Source: a virus. Taken from it: a stretch of DNA of 20,371 nucleotides. Positions within the stretch are counted from its first letter, which is position 1, and the number at the start of each line of letters is the position of its first letter. The translations under genes were made by a program, and so were the position numbers. This document shows positions 13,121-20,371 of the stretch, piece by piece. Under the pieces are notes generated by a model. The model saw nothing but the letters and a program-made list of their open reading frames with translations, did no database searches and had not been told where the DNA came from. Where the stretch lies: IMG/VR virus record IMGVR_UViG_3300025869_000133, positions 1 to 20,371 of that record; one strand, 5' to 3'.

Positions 13121-13705
13121 AGAGTTGTAGACACATTAATAGTATTCCGTATCCTTAAGATGTTAACCACACCTTTTGATAAGCATCCAGCATATAAGTT
13201 CGGGTTTATTGACGATAGAGGTAAAAGAATAAAACTAAAATCAGTTAAGGGTTCAAATCAGAAAGTAGAGAACAACCCAAAAACTGCAGAAGAAAAAGCA
13301 TCCCTCACTCCTTTACATAGATTAGTATTTAACCTCAAGAAGATAATAGAGAAGGTTCCTTTTGGTAAGAGTTCATTTGCATCTTATGCTGTTGCACTTG
13401 CACTGTTAAAGGAGAACCAAGTGTTATCTAATGACCAAATGTTATCATTAGAAGAACAGTTTTACCGTTGGTTAAAGGATAATGATAAAGTCTCTGTAGA
13501 TATGATTACCGAGTCAGCAGAACTCAATACACTTGAAAGAGGTTCATATAGACTCAGAAGAAAACACATTCAAAATGAAACTGAATATAGTCCTAAGACA
13601 GAAGTATTTGTAAATAACGAACACTCCAAGTATTTTGGTGTCTCAGTATATGCAGGTGTTTGTCAGAACGATAGGATATTGGTAACAGCAGATGATGTTT
13701 ATTGA
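13118..13705 (+). CDS. Conserved phage hypothetical protein, 195 residues
   Basis: I recognise the opening (VVDTLIVFRILKMLTTPFDKHPAYKFGFID) as that of a conserved protein of marine T4-like phages, but not a proven function. Two parts are visible. The first (1-115) has a hydrophobic N-terminal helix, a short Gly/Lys-rich loop (FIDDRGKRIKLKSVKG) and a helical segment with LHRLVFNLKKIIEKVPFGKSSFASYAVALALLKE. The second (116-195) is charged and ends in FGVSVYAGVCQNDRILVTADDVY. The N-terminal helix is amphipathic, not clearly membrane-spanning. The end overlaps the PAP2 gene by 14 bases. Late expression is supported by the promoter box placed directly before the start, without any Shine-Dalgarno sequence. 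Confidence 0.8.
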   Translation: MRVVDTLIVFRILKMLTTPFDKHPAYKFGFIDDRGKRIKLKSVKGSNQKVENNPKTAEEKASLTPLHRLVFNLKKIIEKVPFGKSSFASYAVALALLKENQVLSNDQMLSLEEQFYRWLKDNDKVSVDMITESAELNTLERGSYRLRRKHIQNETEYSPKTEVFVNNEHSKYFGVSVYAGVCQNDRILVTADDVY

Positions 13706-14450
13706 AGAAATCCAAACGATTAATAACCTCAAGTACTCGGACTACCAAGACCATAAGAAAGTCAAATATAAAGAGATAGAAATCTTTAGTGGAGACTGGA
13801 AGGACATAGTACTACCCACCCCACCGAAAAATGATAGTAAGCAGGTTCGTATGGAACTTGACGAGATAAAAAAGGCACGAGACAATACTACAAAATTGCA
13901 GGAACTAGAATATCTCAACACGGATGAGAATCCATATTATTATATCCAAGACTATATGGAAAAGGAAGAACTCTACTATGATGAGGAGAGAATGGTTTAC
14001 TTAGGAGAACAAGTAAGACCCATCATACGACACTACAAAAACTTATTCGATAGACCTAGACCATATCAAATTGCAGAAAAACTTGGTATTGATTTTGATA
14101 GATATATAACAAAAACATCAAAGACACCATCCTATCCTTCAGGACATACAGTTCAACCTAAGATTGTTGCTAACTATTACGCAACTATCTATCCCGAACA
14201 TAAAGATGGATTATACAATGGTGCAATAATTAGTGGAATGGGAAGAATGAGAATGGGAGTTCACTTTCCATCAGATATTACTGCAGGTCACGAACTTGCA
14301 AATAGACTTATGAAATATCTTAAATTTGATATGATGGAAGATGCACCAGTCAACGCAACAGGAAGTGCTGTCGTAGGAACTGGTAATGATGTCGCAACTT
14401 GGAGACCTAAGAAACGCAGGTCATTCAATGATGTGATGAAACGAAGATAA
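13692..14450 (+). CDS. PAP2-family phosphatase (acid phosphatase/lipid phosphatase superfamily)
   Basis: 252 residues. All three PAP2 motifs are present: KX6RP as K116-NLFDRP-R123-P124; PSGH at 149-152; and (S)RX5HX3D as R185-x5-H191-FPS-D195, with Gly in place of the usual Ser before R185. The residues that bind phosphate (K116, R123, S150, G151, H152, R185) and the catalytic His pair (H152, H191) are kept, so an active phosphatase is likely. No membrane helix or signal peptide is visible, unlike lipid phosphatases of this family, so a soluble enzyme acting on small phosphates or haloperoxidase-like chemistry fits better; the substrate is unknown. Two adjacent ATGs (13692 and 13695) could start it. 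It overlaps the preceding gene by 14 bases and ends 4 bases before the membrane protein gene. Confidence 0.88.
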   Translation: MMFIEEIQTINNLKYSDYQDHKKVKYKEIEIFSGDWKDIVLPTPPKNDSKQVRMELDEIKKARDNTTKLQELEYLNTDENPYYYIQDYMEKEELYYDEERMVYLGEQVRPIIRHYKNLFDRPRPYQIAEKLGIDFDRYITKTSKTPSYPSGHTVQPKIVANYYATIYPEHKDGLYNGAIISGMGRMRMGVHFPSDITAGHELANRLMKYLKFDMMEDAPVNATGSAVVGTGNDVATWRPKKRRSFNDVMKRR

Positions 14451-14454
14451 TATT

Positions 14455-15273
14455 ATGATAAAATTCTTAAACTATTTGGCTTTATTTACCTCTCTTACTA
14501 TTGCAGGAATCGCTGCATACTTTTCAGTTATCGGAATGGCAACTATATTTGCAGGTGCATATCTCGGAACAATAGTTATGATGACTGCATTGGAAGTTGG
14601 TAAACTTGTCACTGCTGCATATCTACACTTAGTGTGGGAAAAACTTAATTATCTAAAATGGTATCTTTTAACTTCTGTTGGGGTGTTAATGTTAATTACA
14701 TCTCTCGGTATATTTGGATACCTATCTAAAGCAAACATTGAAGTGTCTCTTGTAGGAGATGGAAACAACTTAGAACTATCTATACTTGACACTAGAATAA
14801 ACGCAGAGAAAGGTAAGATAGAAAGATACCAAGACAGAGTTGCAAACTTAGACCTAGTGTTATCTACTGGTAGACCACAAGATAGAAACTATATCAACAG
14901 ACAACAGAGAGACGAGAGAACGCAAATTGCAGAAGACATAGACACTTCAATCAATCTGATTACGGAATACACTGAAGATAAATTACCAATACAACGCAAA
15001 CAACTTGAACAGGATTCTAAAATAGGGCCAATTAAGTATGTTGCAGAGGTAATCTATGGTCAAGAAGACAGTGTCAAGTACCTTGACAACGCAGTGAGGT
15101 GGGTCATATACGCACTTATCTTTGTGTTTGACCCACTTGCAGTGTTACTCCTAGTGTCATCAGCAGGACTTATTGCACGAAAAGTTGAAGAAGACAAACC
15201 CAAAGTAGTTGAAAATAGGTATGTAATTCAAGTCCCAAAAAAACGAGTTAAAGACTTGTCAAATACTAAATAA
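14455..15273 (+). CDS. Membrane protein with three N-terminal helices, a periplasmic or cytoplasmic coiled coil and a fourth helix
   Basis: 272 residues. Hydrophobic segments lie at about 5-32, 35-57 (AYLGTIVMMTALEVGKLVTAAY), 68-91 (KWYLLTSVGVLMLITSLGIFGYL) and 213-240 (VRWVIYALIFVFDPLAVLLLVSSAGL). Between 100 and 195 is a charged, heptad-rich segment, probably a coiled coil (ERYQDRVANLDLVLSTG and following). The tail is basic (VPKKRVKDLSNTK). I know this architecture as a widespread marine phage protein of unknown function. It could act in the host membrane, for example in superinfection exclusion or lysis control, but nothing in the sequence proves this. The ATG lies 4 bases after the PAP2 stop, in TAATATTATG, with no Shine-Dalgarno sequence. 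Confidence 0.85.
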   Translation: MIKFLNYLALFTSLTIAGIAAYFSVIGMATIFAGAYLGTIVMMTALEVGKLVTAAYLHLVWEKLNYLKWYLLTSVGVLMLITSLGIFGYLSKANIEVSLVGDGNNLELSILDTRINAEKGKIERYQDRVANLDLVLSTGRPQDRNYINRQQRDERTQIAEDIDTSINLITEYTEDKLPIQRKQLEQDSKIGPIKYVAEVIYGQEDSVKYLDNAVRWVIYALIFVFDPLAVLLLVSSAGLIARKVEEDKPKVVENRYVIQVPKKRVKDLSNTK

Positions 15274-15302
15274 CCTTGTATAATTAATTTTAGGAGATTA
15301 AA
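15266..15302 (+). promoter_or_regulatory. Late promoter and strong ribosome site of the 15303 gene
   Basis: CTAAATA (15266-15272), then TATAAT (15279-15284), then TTTAGGAGA ending at 15298, and ATG at 15303. The order and much of the sequence match the 1886-1916 element, suggesting two genes under the same control. The first box overlaps the stop of the membrane protein gene. Confidence 0.6.
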
Positions 15303-15518
15303 ATGGCAGCACCCGAAGGATATGATACCCCGACTATACCTTTAATGGACGACCTTGCAGGAAGAAAAGCTTGGTTTGAAACTGGAGATGGATTACCACC
15401 AGTACCAGCTGGATATGCAGAAATGGAATCAGATGACCCACAAAAAGTGGCATATGATGCTAGTGTAGTTACTAATAATGCTACAATTGCAGAGATTCAA
15501 GCTCTTATAGACGGATAA
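15303..15518 (+). CDS. Small hypothetical protein, 71 residues
   Basis: I do not recognise it. It is acidic, opens MAAPEGYDTPTIPLMDDLAGRKAWFETGDGLPP and ends in a helix with NNATIAEIQALIDG. Pro- and Gly-rich loops in the first half suggest an extended segment, and the last 20 residues an amphipathic helix. There is no membrane segment. The strong Shine-Dalgarno TTAGGAG and the late-type promoter indicate high, probably late, expression, which in phages often marks virion proteins; that role is inferred from expression signals only. It shares its upstream signals with the 120-residue gene at 1917. The stop is followed by the promoter of the primase gene. Confidence 0.72.
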   Translation: MAAPEGYDTPTIPLMDDLAGRKAWFETGDGLPPVPAGYAEMESDDPQKVAYDASVVTNNATIAEIQALIDG

Positions 15519-15527
15519 AAAACCCCC

Positions 15528-15568
15528 TTGTAAATAACATTAGTATCGTGTATAATGGTACTAATGTT
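15528..15568 (+). promoter_or_regulatory. Sigma-70-type promoter with an inverted repeat around its -10 box and over the primase start
   Basis: TTGTAA (15528-15533), a 17-base spacer, then a perfect TATAAT (15551-15556) form a host-type promoter, expected for a phage early gene. AACATTAGTA (15536-15545) and TACTAATGTT (15559-15568) are perfect 10-base inverted arms with a 13-base loop that holds the -10 box. The preferred primase ATG (15564-15566) lies in the right arm. Transcription from this promoter would begin at about 15563, leaving out the left arm. Confidence 0.65.
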
Positions 15569-16613
15569 ATGGTTAGAACGAAAATACTTGAGTATGGTCG
15601 TGTCCTCATTGGATATGGCAAAATGGAAGGGAGATACTACCCTTAATCATCGTTGTCTCTATTGTGGAGACTCATCAAAAAACACTTACAAAGCACGTGG
15701 ATACCACTTTGCAGTCGAGCAGAGTTATATCTACAAATGTCATAATTGTGGTAAATCCACATCATCAGTAAATTTCATCAAAGACCACTTTCCAGTTATT
15801 CACAAAGAATATGTAAAAGAGTGGTTGAAAGAGAGTGGTCGTAAACCTAAGAGAAGTGCAAGTAGTCATAAGATGCCATCTTCTAATGAGTTTAAGTTTA
15901 AATCGAAAACAAAAGAGATAAATACAAAAGATATTATGACTGTTGATAATCTAAAATTCTTAATGAAACCGTGTAGTGAAGTTGCAGTTGCAAAGAAATA
16001 TCTAGAAGATAGAATGATTCCCGAAGTACATTTCAAAGATTTATGGTATACAGAACACCCACAATCTTTAAGTATGTTGTCTTCTAAATACAAAGACCGT
16101 GTCCTTGGAAATGACCCAAGAATCGTATTACCTTTCTTTAATGAGGAAGGGGAACTCATAGGAATCAGTGGAAGAGCAATCAATGACTCACCACTAAGAT
16201 ACTTAACTATGAGATTCCAAGATGAACTTCCACTCATCTTTAATCTCAATAAAGTGGACAAAACTAAAACTATCTATGTGACTGAAGGCCCAATAGACAG
16301 TTTATTCCTACCGAATGCAATTGCAGTTGCAGGTAGTGACTTCAAAAAAATAGATGAGACGATAAAGAATAATTCAGTACTCATATTTGATAATGAACCA
16401 AGAAACAGAGAGATATTAAAAAAGTTAGAAGAGGTTGTTGACCTTGGATATTCAGTATGTATTTGGAATGACAAACGAATAACTGAATACAAAGATATCA
16501 ATGAAATGATTGTTAATGGATTGACAGCAGAAGAAGTTAAGAGTATAATAGATAGATGCACATTCACGGGTCTTAGTGCAAAGTTAAAGATTAAGGAGTA
16601 CAAGAAGATATGA
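15564..16613 (+). CDS. 61: DNA primase (T4 gp61-like)
   Basis: Makes RNA primers on the lagging strand with the gp41-type helicase. 349 residues from the ATG at 15564. Domain 1 is a zinc-binding domain: C31-LY-C34 and C59-HN-C62, with KARGYHF between, as in T4-like primases. Domain 2 is a TOPRIM fold: TIYVTEGPIDSLFL with the metal-binding Glu, then LIFDNEPRNREI with the Asp and Glu, and later YKDINEMIVNG. An in-frame ATG at 15555 would add three residues; I prefer 15564 because the encoded MLWLERKY fits the usual start of these proteins. Neither has a Shine-Dalgarno sequence. The upstream inverted repeat holds the start codon in its right arm, so translation may depend on where the mRNA begins. 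It overlaps nrdA by 4 bases (ATGA). Confidence 0.9.
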   Translation: MLWLERKYLSMVVSSLDMAKWKGDTTLNHRCLYCGDSSKNTYKARGYHFAVEQSYIYKCHNCGKSTSSVNFIKDHFPVIHKEYVKEWLKESGRKPKRSASSHKMPSSNEFKFKSKTKEINTKDIMTVDNLKFLMKPCSEVAVAKKYLEDRMIPEVHFKDLWYTEHPQSLSMLSSKYKDRVLGNDPRIVLPFFNEEGELIGISGRAINDSPLRYLTMRFQDELPLIFNLNKVDKTKTIYVTEGPIDSLFLPNAIAVAGSDFKKIDETIKNNSVLIFDNEPRNREILKKLEEVVDLGYSVCIWNDKRITEYKDINEMIVNGLTAEEVKSIIDRCTFTGLSAKLKIKEYKKI

Positions 16614-18919
16614 ATGCAGATATAAGAGTTCTAAAGACAGACGGGTCAAAGGTAGAGATAAACTTAGAGAAGATTCACAGAATGGTAGAGAAAGCGTGTA
16701 AAGGAATTACAGGTGTTTCTGAATCATTAGTTGAGATGAATAGTGGTTTACAATTCTATGATGGTATAACCACAAAAGAAATACAAAAGATTTTAGTCAA
16801 GTCTGCAAGTGATTTAATATCCTTAGAGAATCCTAATTATCAATTCGTTGCTGCAAGACTACTACTGTTTGGAATACAGAAACAGGTATTCAATACCAAA
16901 TGGAAAGACAGCGAGATATATCCACCACTCAAAGAACTCATTGAAAGAAATATTAATAAAAGAGTATATGATTCAGAGATTTTATCTCTATATTCAGATG
17001 AAGAGATATCTAAGTTAGAGGGATATCTAAAACACGGAAGAGATTTAGACTTCACTTATGCAGGTCTTCAACAAGTTGTTGACAAATACTTAGTTCAAGA
17101 TAGAAGTAATGGAGAGGTATTTGAAACACCTCAATTTATGTATATGTTAATTGCAATGACTCTGTTTAGAAGCTATGGCGAGAATAGATTAGAATATGTT
17201 AAAAAATATTATGATGCAATCTCTACATTCAAAATTAATATTCCAACACCAATTATGTCGGGAGTGAGAACACCTTTAAGACAATTTGCATCTTGTGTTC
17301 TTATTGATTCCGATGATTCACTCGATTCAATCTTTAGTTCAGATATGGCAATCGGAAGATATGTTGCTCAAAGAGCAGGTATTGGAATCAATGCAGGAAG
17401 AATCAGAGGAATGGGTTCAAAGATTAGAGGAGGAGAAGTTCAACATACTGGAGTCATACCTTTCCTTAAGAAGTTTGAGACCACTGTTAGATGTTGTACT
17501 CAAAATGGAATTAGAGGTGGAAGTGCAACAGTTCATTTCCCTATCTGGCATCAAGAGATAGAAGATATCATAGTTCTGAAGAACAACAAAGGAACTGAAG
17601 ACAACAGAGTTAGAAAGTTAGATTACTCTATACAGATATCAGAGTTGTTCTATAAAAGATTCCTTGCAAACGAAGAGATAACATTGTTCAGTCCACATAA
17701 CGTGCCAGGATTATATGATGCATATGGAACAGAAGAGTTTGATGAGATGTATGAGAAGTATGAACGTGCAACTTCTATACCTAAGACTAAAGTAAGTGCA
17801 AGAGAACTGTTTACTGATATCTTAAAGGAAAGAGCAGAGACAGGAAGAATCTATATTATGAATATTGACCATTGTAATACTCATAGTTCATTCACTGATA
17901 AAGTTTATATGAGTAATCTATGTCAAGAGATAACATTACCAACAGACCCTATCGACCATATTGACGGAGAGGGAGAGATTGCATTATGTATTTTATCTGC
18001 AATCAACATTGGACTTGCAAGAGAGGATGAACTGGAATTATTATGCGACCTTGCAGTTAGAGGATTAGAAGAATTAATTGATTATCAAAAATATCCAATC
18101 AATGCAGCACAAAGGTCAACACTTGCAAGAAGGTCACTTGGAATAGGATACATTGGTCTTGCACATTATTTTGCAAAGAATAAGGTCAAGTATGACGACC
18201 AAGATGCTTGGAACTTGATACACGAACTAACAGAAAAATTCCAATACCATCTTCTAAAATCATCAAATGATATTGCAAAGGAGAAAGGTGCTTGTGAGTA
18301 TTTTGACAGAACAAAATATGCAGAAGGACAATTACCAATTGACCACTACAAGAAAGAAGTAGATGAACTAGTAAAACCAGTTTATAAAATGGATTGGGAA
18401 CAACTAAGAAAAGATATCAAAATACACGGTTTAAGACATTCCACATTGACTGCACAAATGCCATCTGAGAGTTCCTCAGTCGTCTGTAATGCAACGAATG
18501 GAATAGAACCACCTAGAGACTACCTTAGTGTCAAGAAGAGTAAGAAGGGTACATTGAAACAAATAGTTCCTCAATACACTCATCTTAAGAACTCTTACAC
18601 ATTACTATGGGATATGAAAGATAACACTGGATATATCAATGTGGTTGCAGTGATGCAGAAGTTTTTTGACCAAGCGATTAGTGGTAACTGGTCTTACAAT
18701 CCCGAGAACTATGATAATGGAGAAGTTCCAGTGTCAGTTATGGCAAAAGACTTATTAAACACTTACAAATATGGTTGGAAGACATCGTATTATCAAAATA
18801 CTATGGATGGTAAAACAGAAGATGTTGTTAAGGACGAGAACTCTGCAATGAATGACTATATACCACCTATGATGGATTCACCAAACGATGAGGAGGATTG
18901 CGATGCCTGTGCCATTTGA
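16610..18919 (+). CDS. nrdA: Ribonucleotide reductase class Ia, alpha subunit
   Basis: Reduces ribonucleoside diphosphates to deoxyribonucleoside diphosphates for phage DNA synthesis, with the NrdB radical subunit (gene at 19835). 769 residues, close to the E. coli 761. An N-terminal ATP-cone-like region (1-90) begins with RVLKTDGSKVEINLEKI. Active-site cysteines are C229 (ASCVLI) and C460 (ALCILSAINIG), the pair oxidised in each turnover. N436, C438 and E440 (SNLCQE) are the catalytic set with the thiyl-radical Cys. Y727-Y728 (TSYYQNT) carry the radical relay. The C-terminal CDAC supplies the shuttle cysteines. AAGGAG lies 12 bases before the start, and the gene overlaps primase by 4 bases. 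The 3' end overlaps the oxygenase-like gene by 17 bases. Confidence 0.96.
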   Translation: MNADIRVLKTDGSKVEINLEKIHRMVEKACKGITGVSESLVEMNSGLQFYDGITTKEIQKILVKSASDLISLENPNYQFVAARLLLFGIQKQVFNTKWKDSEIYPPLKELIERNINKRVYDSEILSLYSDEEISKLEGYLKHGRDLDFTYAGLQQVVDKYLVQDRSNGEVFETPQFMYMLIAMTLFRSYGENRLEYVKKYYDAISTFKINIPTPIMSGVRTPLRQFASCVLIDSDDSLDSIFSSDMAIGRYVAQRAGIGINAGRIRGMGSKIRGGEVQHTGVIPFLKKFETTVRCCTQNGIRGGSATVHFPIWHQEIEDIIVLKNNKGTEDNRVRKLDYSIQISELFYKRFLANEEITLFSPHNVPGLYDAYGTEEFDEMYEKYERATSIPKTKVSARELFTDILKERAETGRIYIMNIDHCNTHSSFTDKVYMSNLCQEITLPTDPIDHIDGEGEIALCILSAINIGLAREDELELLCDLAVRGLEELIDYQKYPINAAQRSTLARRSLGIGYIGLAHYFAKNKVKYDDQDAWNLIHELTEKFQYHLLKSSNDIAKEKGACEYFDRTKYAEGQLPIDHYKKEVDELVKPVYKMDWEQLRKDIKIHGLRHSTLTAQMPSESSSVVCNATNGIEPPRDYLSVKKSKKGTLKQIVPQYTHLKNSYTLLWDMKDNTGYINVVAVMQKFFDQAISGNWSYNPENYDNGEVPVSVMAKDLLNTYKYGWKTSYYQNTMDGKTEDVVKDENSAMNDYIPPMMDSPNDEEDCDACAI

Positions 18920-19838
18920 GAATAGAACTGTACACTTCGTCAATGAGGATGGTGTTTCGGGAAAAACTAATCCCGAGACTTGGTCTTTGATGAAGGATAG
19001 GTTTGTCGTATTAAGAAACTTTATACCCAAAGAGATTATAAATATGACACTAGATTCTTGGAAGACAGTTGAGTCAAATCCAAAATGGGATGAATCAATC
19101 TTATATCGTGAAATGAATGATATAACGAGTCATTCACCTAAAAACTCTATAGGTAAATCTAAAGCAGGTTATTGTACACCTTGGGGTGTAGCAATGCATA
19201 GATGGTTAAAGGATGCATTGGATACAGTTATTGATATGCAACTAAGAGAAACCTATTCGTATACTAGAAAATATGACAGGGGTGCATACTTAACTTCACA
19301 TTTAGATAGACCTTCTTGTGAAATAAGTGCAACAATATGTTTAGACTATAAGTCTGATGATAATACACCTTGGAAGATATGGGTGCAGAACGATAGAGAT
19401 TATGTTGATGAGACAGACAGAGAATGGATTATAAATAACACGCAGAATGTTCCCATTAGAAAAAGAAATTCAATTGCAGTTTCGTTAGAAGTTGGAGATG
19501 TTCTCTTATATCAAGGGCCAAACATCCCTCATTGGAGAGATACATTTTTAGGAGAGTATAGTTATCATATCTTCTTACACTTTTATAATAACAATTCTAG
19601 GATAATGAATATACCAAGTGCTCAATTTGCAAGAAAGGACTGGTTAAAAGGAAATGGAAGAGATGTTCCAGTATTAGAATTTGATGGGAGACGAGATAGG
19701 TATTCAGTAAAAGAAGGCGAGAGTGAATACAATAAAAGGATGCAAGAGTTTTCAGAAGAGTGGAATCAAATACCAAATAAAACAGACCTTGCTAATGCAT
19801 ATGAAGGGTTGACTAGAGTAGAGAAAAAAGGAAAATGA
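18903..19838 (+). CDS. 2-oxoglutarate/Fe(II)-dependent oxygenase-like protein
   Basis: 311 residues from the ATG at 18903, chosen because AGGAGG (18891-18896) lies six bases upstream; an in-frame ATG at 18888 would add five residues and have no such site. The core resembles 2OG/Fe(II) oxygenases: YTRKYDRGAYLTSHLDRPSCEIS gives the H133-x-D135 iron ligands, and LLYQGPNIPHWRD gives the distal H210 with R212 nearby. A double-stranded beta-helix pattern surrounds them. R212 is close to H210 for the usual 2OG-binding Arg, so cosubstrate binding is uncertain. The target is unknown; phage members may hydroxylate proteins or modify nucleic acids. The gene is wedged between nrdA and nrdB (overlaps of 17 and 4 bases), so it is co-expressed with nucleotide metabolism. 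Confidence 0.85.
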   Translation: MPVPFENRTVHFVNEDGVSGKTNPETWSLMKDRFVVLRNFIPKEIINMTLDSWKTVESNPKWDESILYREMNDITSHSPKNSIGKSKAGYCTPWGVAMHRWLKDALDTVIDMQLRETYSYTRKYDRGAYLTSHLDRPSCEISATICLDYKSDDNTPWKIWVQNDRDYVDETDREWIINNTQNVPIRKRNSIAVSLEVGDVLLYQGPNIPHWRDTFLGEYSYHIFLHFYNNNSRIMNIPSAQFARKDWLKGNGRDVPVLEFDGRRDRYSVKEGESEYNKRMQEFSEEWNQIPNKTDLANAYEGLTRVEKKGK

Positions 19839-20371
19839 CCGTATTTAATAAGAACAAAGTTGACTTCACAAAGAATAAGATATTCTTTGGAGAGGAGTTA
19901 AACACACAAAGATTTGATGAGTTCAAGTATCCTATATTTGATAAACTTACTCAAACACAATTAGGATTCTTTTGGAGACCCGAAGAGGTATCTCTACAAA
20001 AAGATAGAGCAGATTATCAGAATCTTAATGATGCACAAAAACACATATTTACCTCTAACTTGAGGTATCAAACTTTACTAGACTCGGTTCAAGGTCGTGC
20101 TCCATCCATAGCATTTTTACCGTTTGTGACACTTCCCGAACTCGAGTCTTGTATTATTACTTGGGATTTTATGGAGACAATACATTCACGAAGTTATACA
20201 CATATCATTAAGAATGTGTATAGTAATCCTAGTGATATCTTTGACACTATACTTGACGAAGAAGCAATCGTAAAACGTGCAGAGATGGTCACTGAAAAGT
20301 ATGACGAGTTTATTGCACTTGGTCGTAGAAGATTACTTGGTCTTAAAGTAGATGATTACGATTTATATAAG
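19835..20371 (+). CDS. nrdB: Ribonucleotide reductase class Ia, beta subunit, N-terminal part (continues past the window)
   Basis: Holds the diiron-tyrosyl radical that starts catalysis in NrdA. 179 codons are present and the frame is open at the right edge. Visible diiron ligands and radical site are D83 (LLDSVQG), E114 and H117 (METIHSR), and the radical tyrosine Y121 (SRSYTHII), matching E. coli D84, E115, H118 and Y122 with an offset of one. The remaining ligands lie outside the window. The start overlaps the stop of the oxygenase gene by four bases (ATGA), with AAAGGAAA just upstream, so translation is likely coupled. The order nrdA, oxygenase-like gene, nrdB shows one transcription unit, probably with the primase. 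Confidence 0.95.
   Translation, partial: MTVFNKNKVDFTKNKIFFGEELNTQRFDEFKYPIFDKLTQTQLGFFWRPEEVSLQKDRADYQNLNDAQKHIFTSNLRYQTLLDSVQGRAPSIAFLPFVTLPELESCIITWDFMETIHSRSYTHIIKNVYSNPSDIFDTILDEEAIVKRAEMVTEKYDEFIALGRRRLLGLKVDDYDLYK

Noticed and set aside
17286-17561. 91-residue + strand open frame inside nrdA
   Set aside because: It lies in another frame of a fully conserved nrdA region and has no start signals.
18888-18902. ATG at 18888 for the oxygenase-like gene
   Set aside because: AGGAGG lies downstream of it and is well spaced for the ATG at 18903.
1-20371. CRISPR arrays, insertion sequences, integrase or attachment sites
   Set aside because: No regularly spaced direct repeats, transposase or integrase frames, or terminal repeats were seen; HNH motif at 6222 belongs to a modular phage protein and not to a clear homing element.

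Overview
The window is a gene-dense, AT-rich stretch of a T4-like (myovirus-type) phage genome, most like those of marine T4-like phages. All genes lie on the + strand and most overlap or abut. The evidence is a set of T4-type replication and nucleotide genes (a UvsX recombinase tail, a gp41-type helicase, a gp61-type primase, NrdA and the start of NrdB), two phage tRNAs, and repeated late-promoter boxes of the T4 form TATAAATA/CTAAATA. The host cannot be read from this window; no photosynthesis gene is present to suggest a cyanobacterium.

Layout. 1-1692: end of uvsX and the overlapping gp41 helicase. 1716-2279: two small unknown genes behind late-type promoters. 2341-12513: a long block of late genes of mostly unknown function. 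It holds a protein with a ligase-like KWDG motif, a very basic protein, a nucleotidyltransferase-kinase fusion, a multi-domain protein ending in an HNH motif, two small proteins (one cupin-like), an EF-hand protein and a 577-residue modular protein. 12560-13095: a small conserved unknown gene and tRNA-Thr(TGT) and tRNA-Ala(TGC). 13118-15518: an unknown protein, a PAP2-family phosphatase, a four-helix membrane protein with a coiled coil, and a 71-residue protein. 15564-20371: primase, nrdA, a 2-oxoglutarate/Fe(II) oxygenase-like protein and the start of nrdB, all with overlapping ends.

Main hypothesis. Many proteins of the 3541-12513 block begin with a short amphipathic segment ending in [L/I]-x-E, like the capsid-targeting sequence of T4 internal protein III (MKTYQEFIAE), which the gp21 prohead protease cuts after the E. 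The best match is MKNFRDFITE at 12079. The 577-residue protein carries three copies of a (T)ISE motif between modules, as if it were a polyprotein cut into several head-internal proteins. If so, the block encodes a set of proteins and enzymes packed in the head and delivered with the DNA. This is inference; the protease gene is not in the window.

Second theme: start-codon architecture. Two genes (2341 and 15564) have the start codon in the 3' arm of a perfect inverted repeat whose loop carries a TATAAT box, so read-through mRNA would hide the start and locally started mRNA would not. At two others (5208 and 13118) the late-promoter box is spaced so that T4 rules place the first transcribed base on the A of the ATG, predicting leaderless mRNA.
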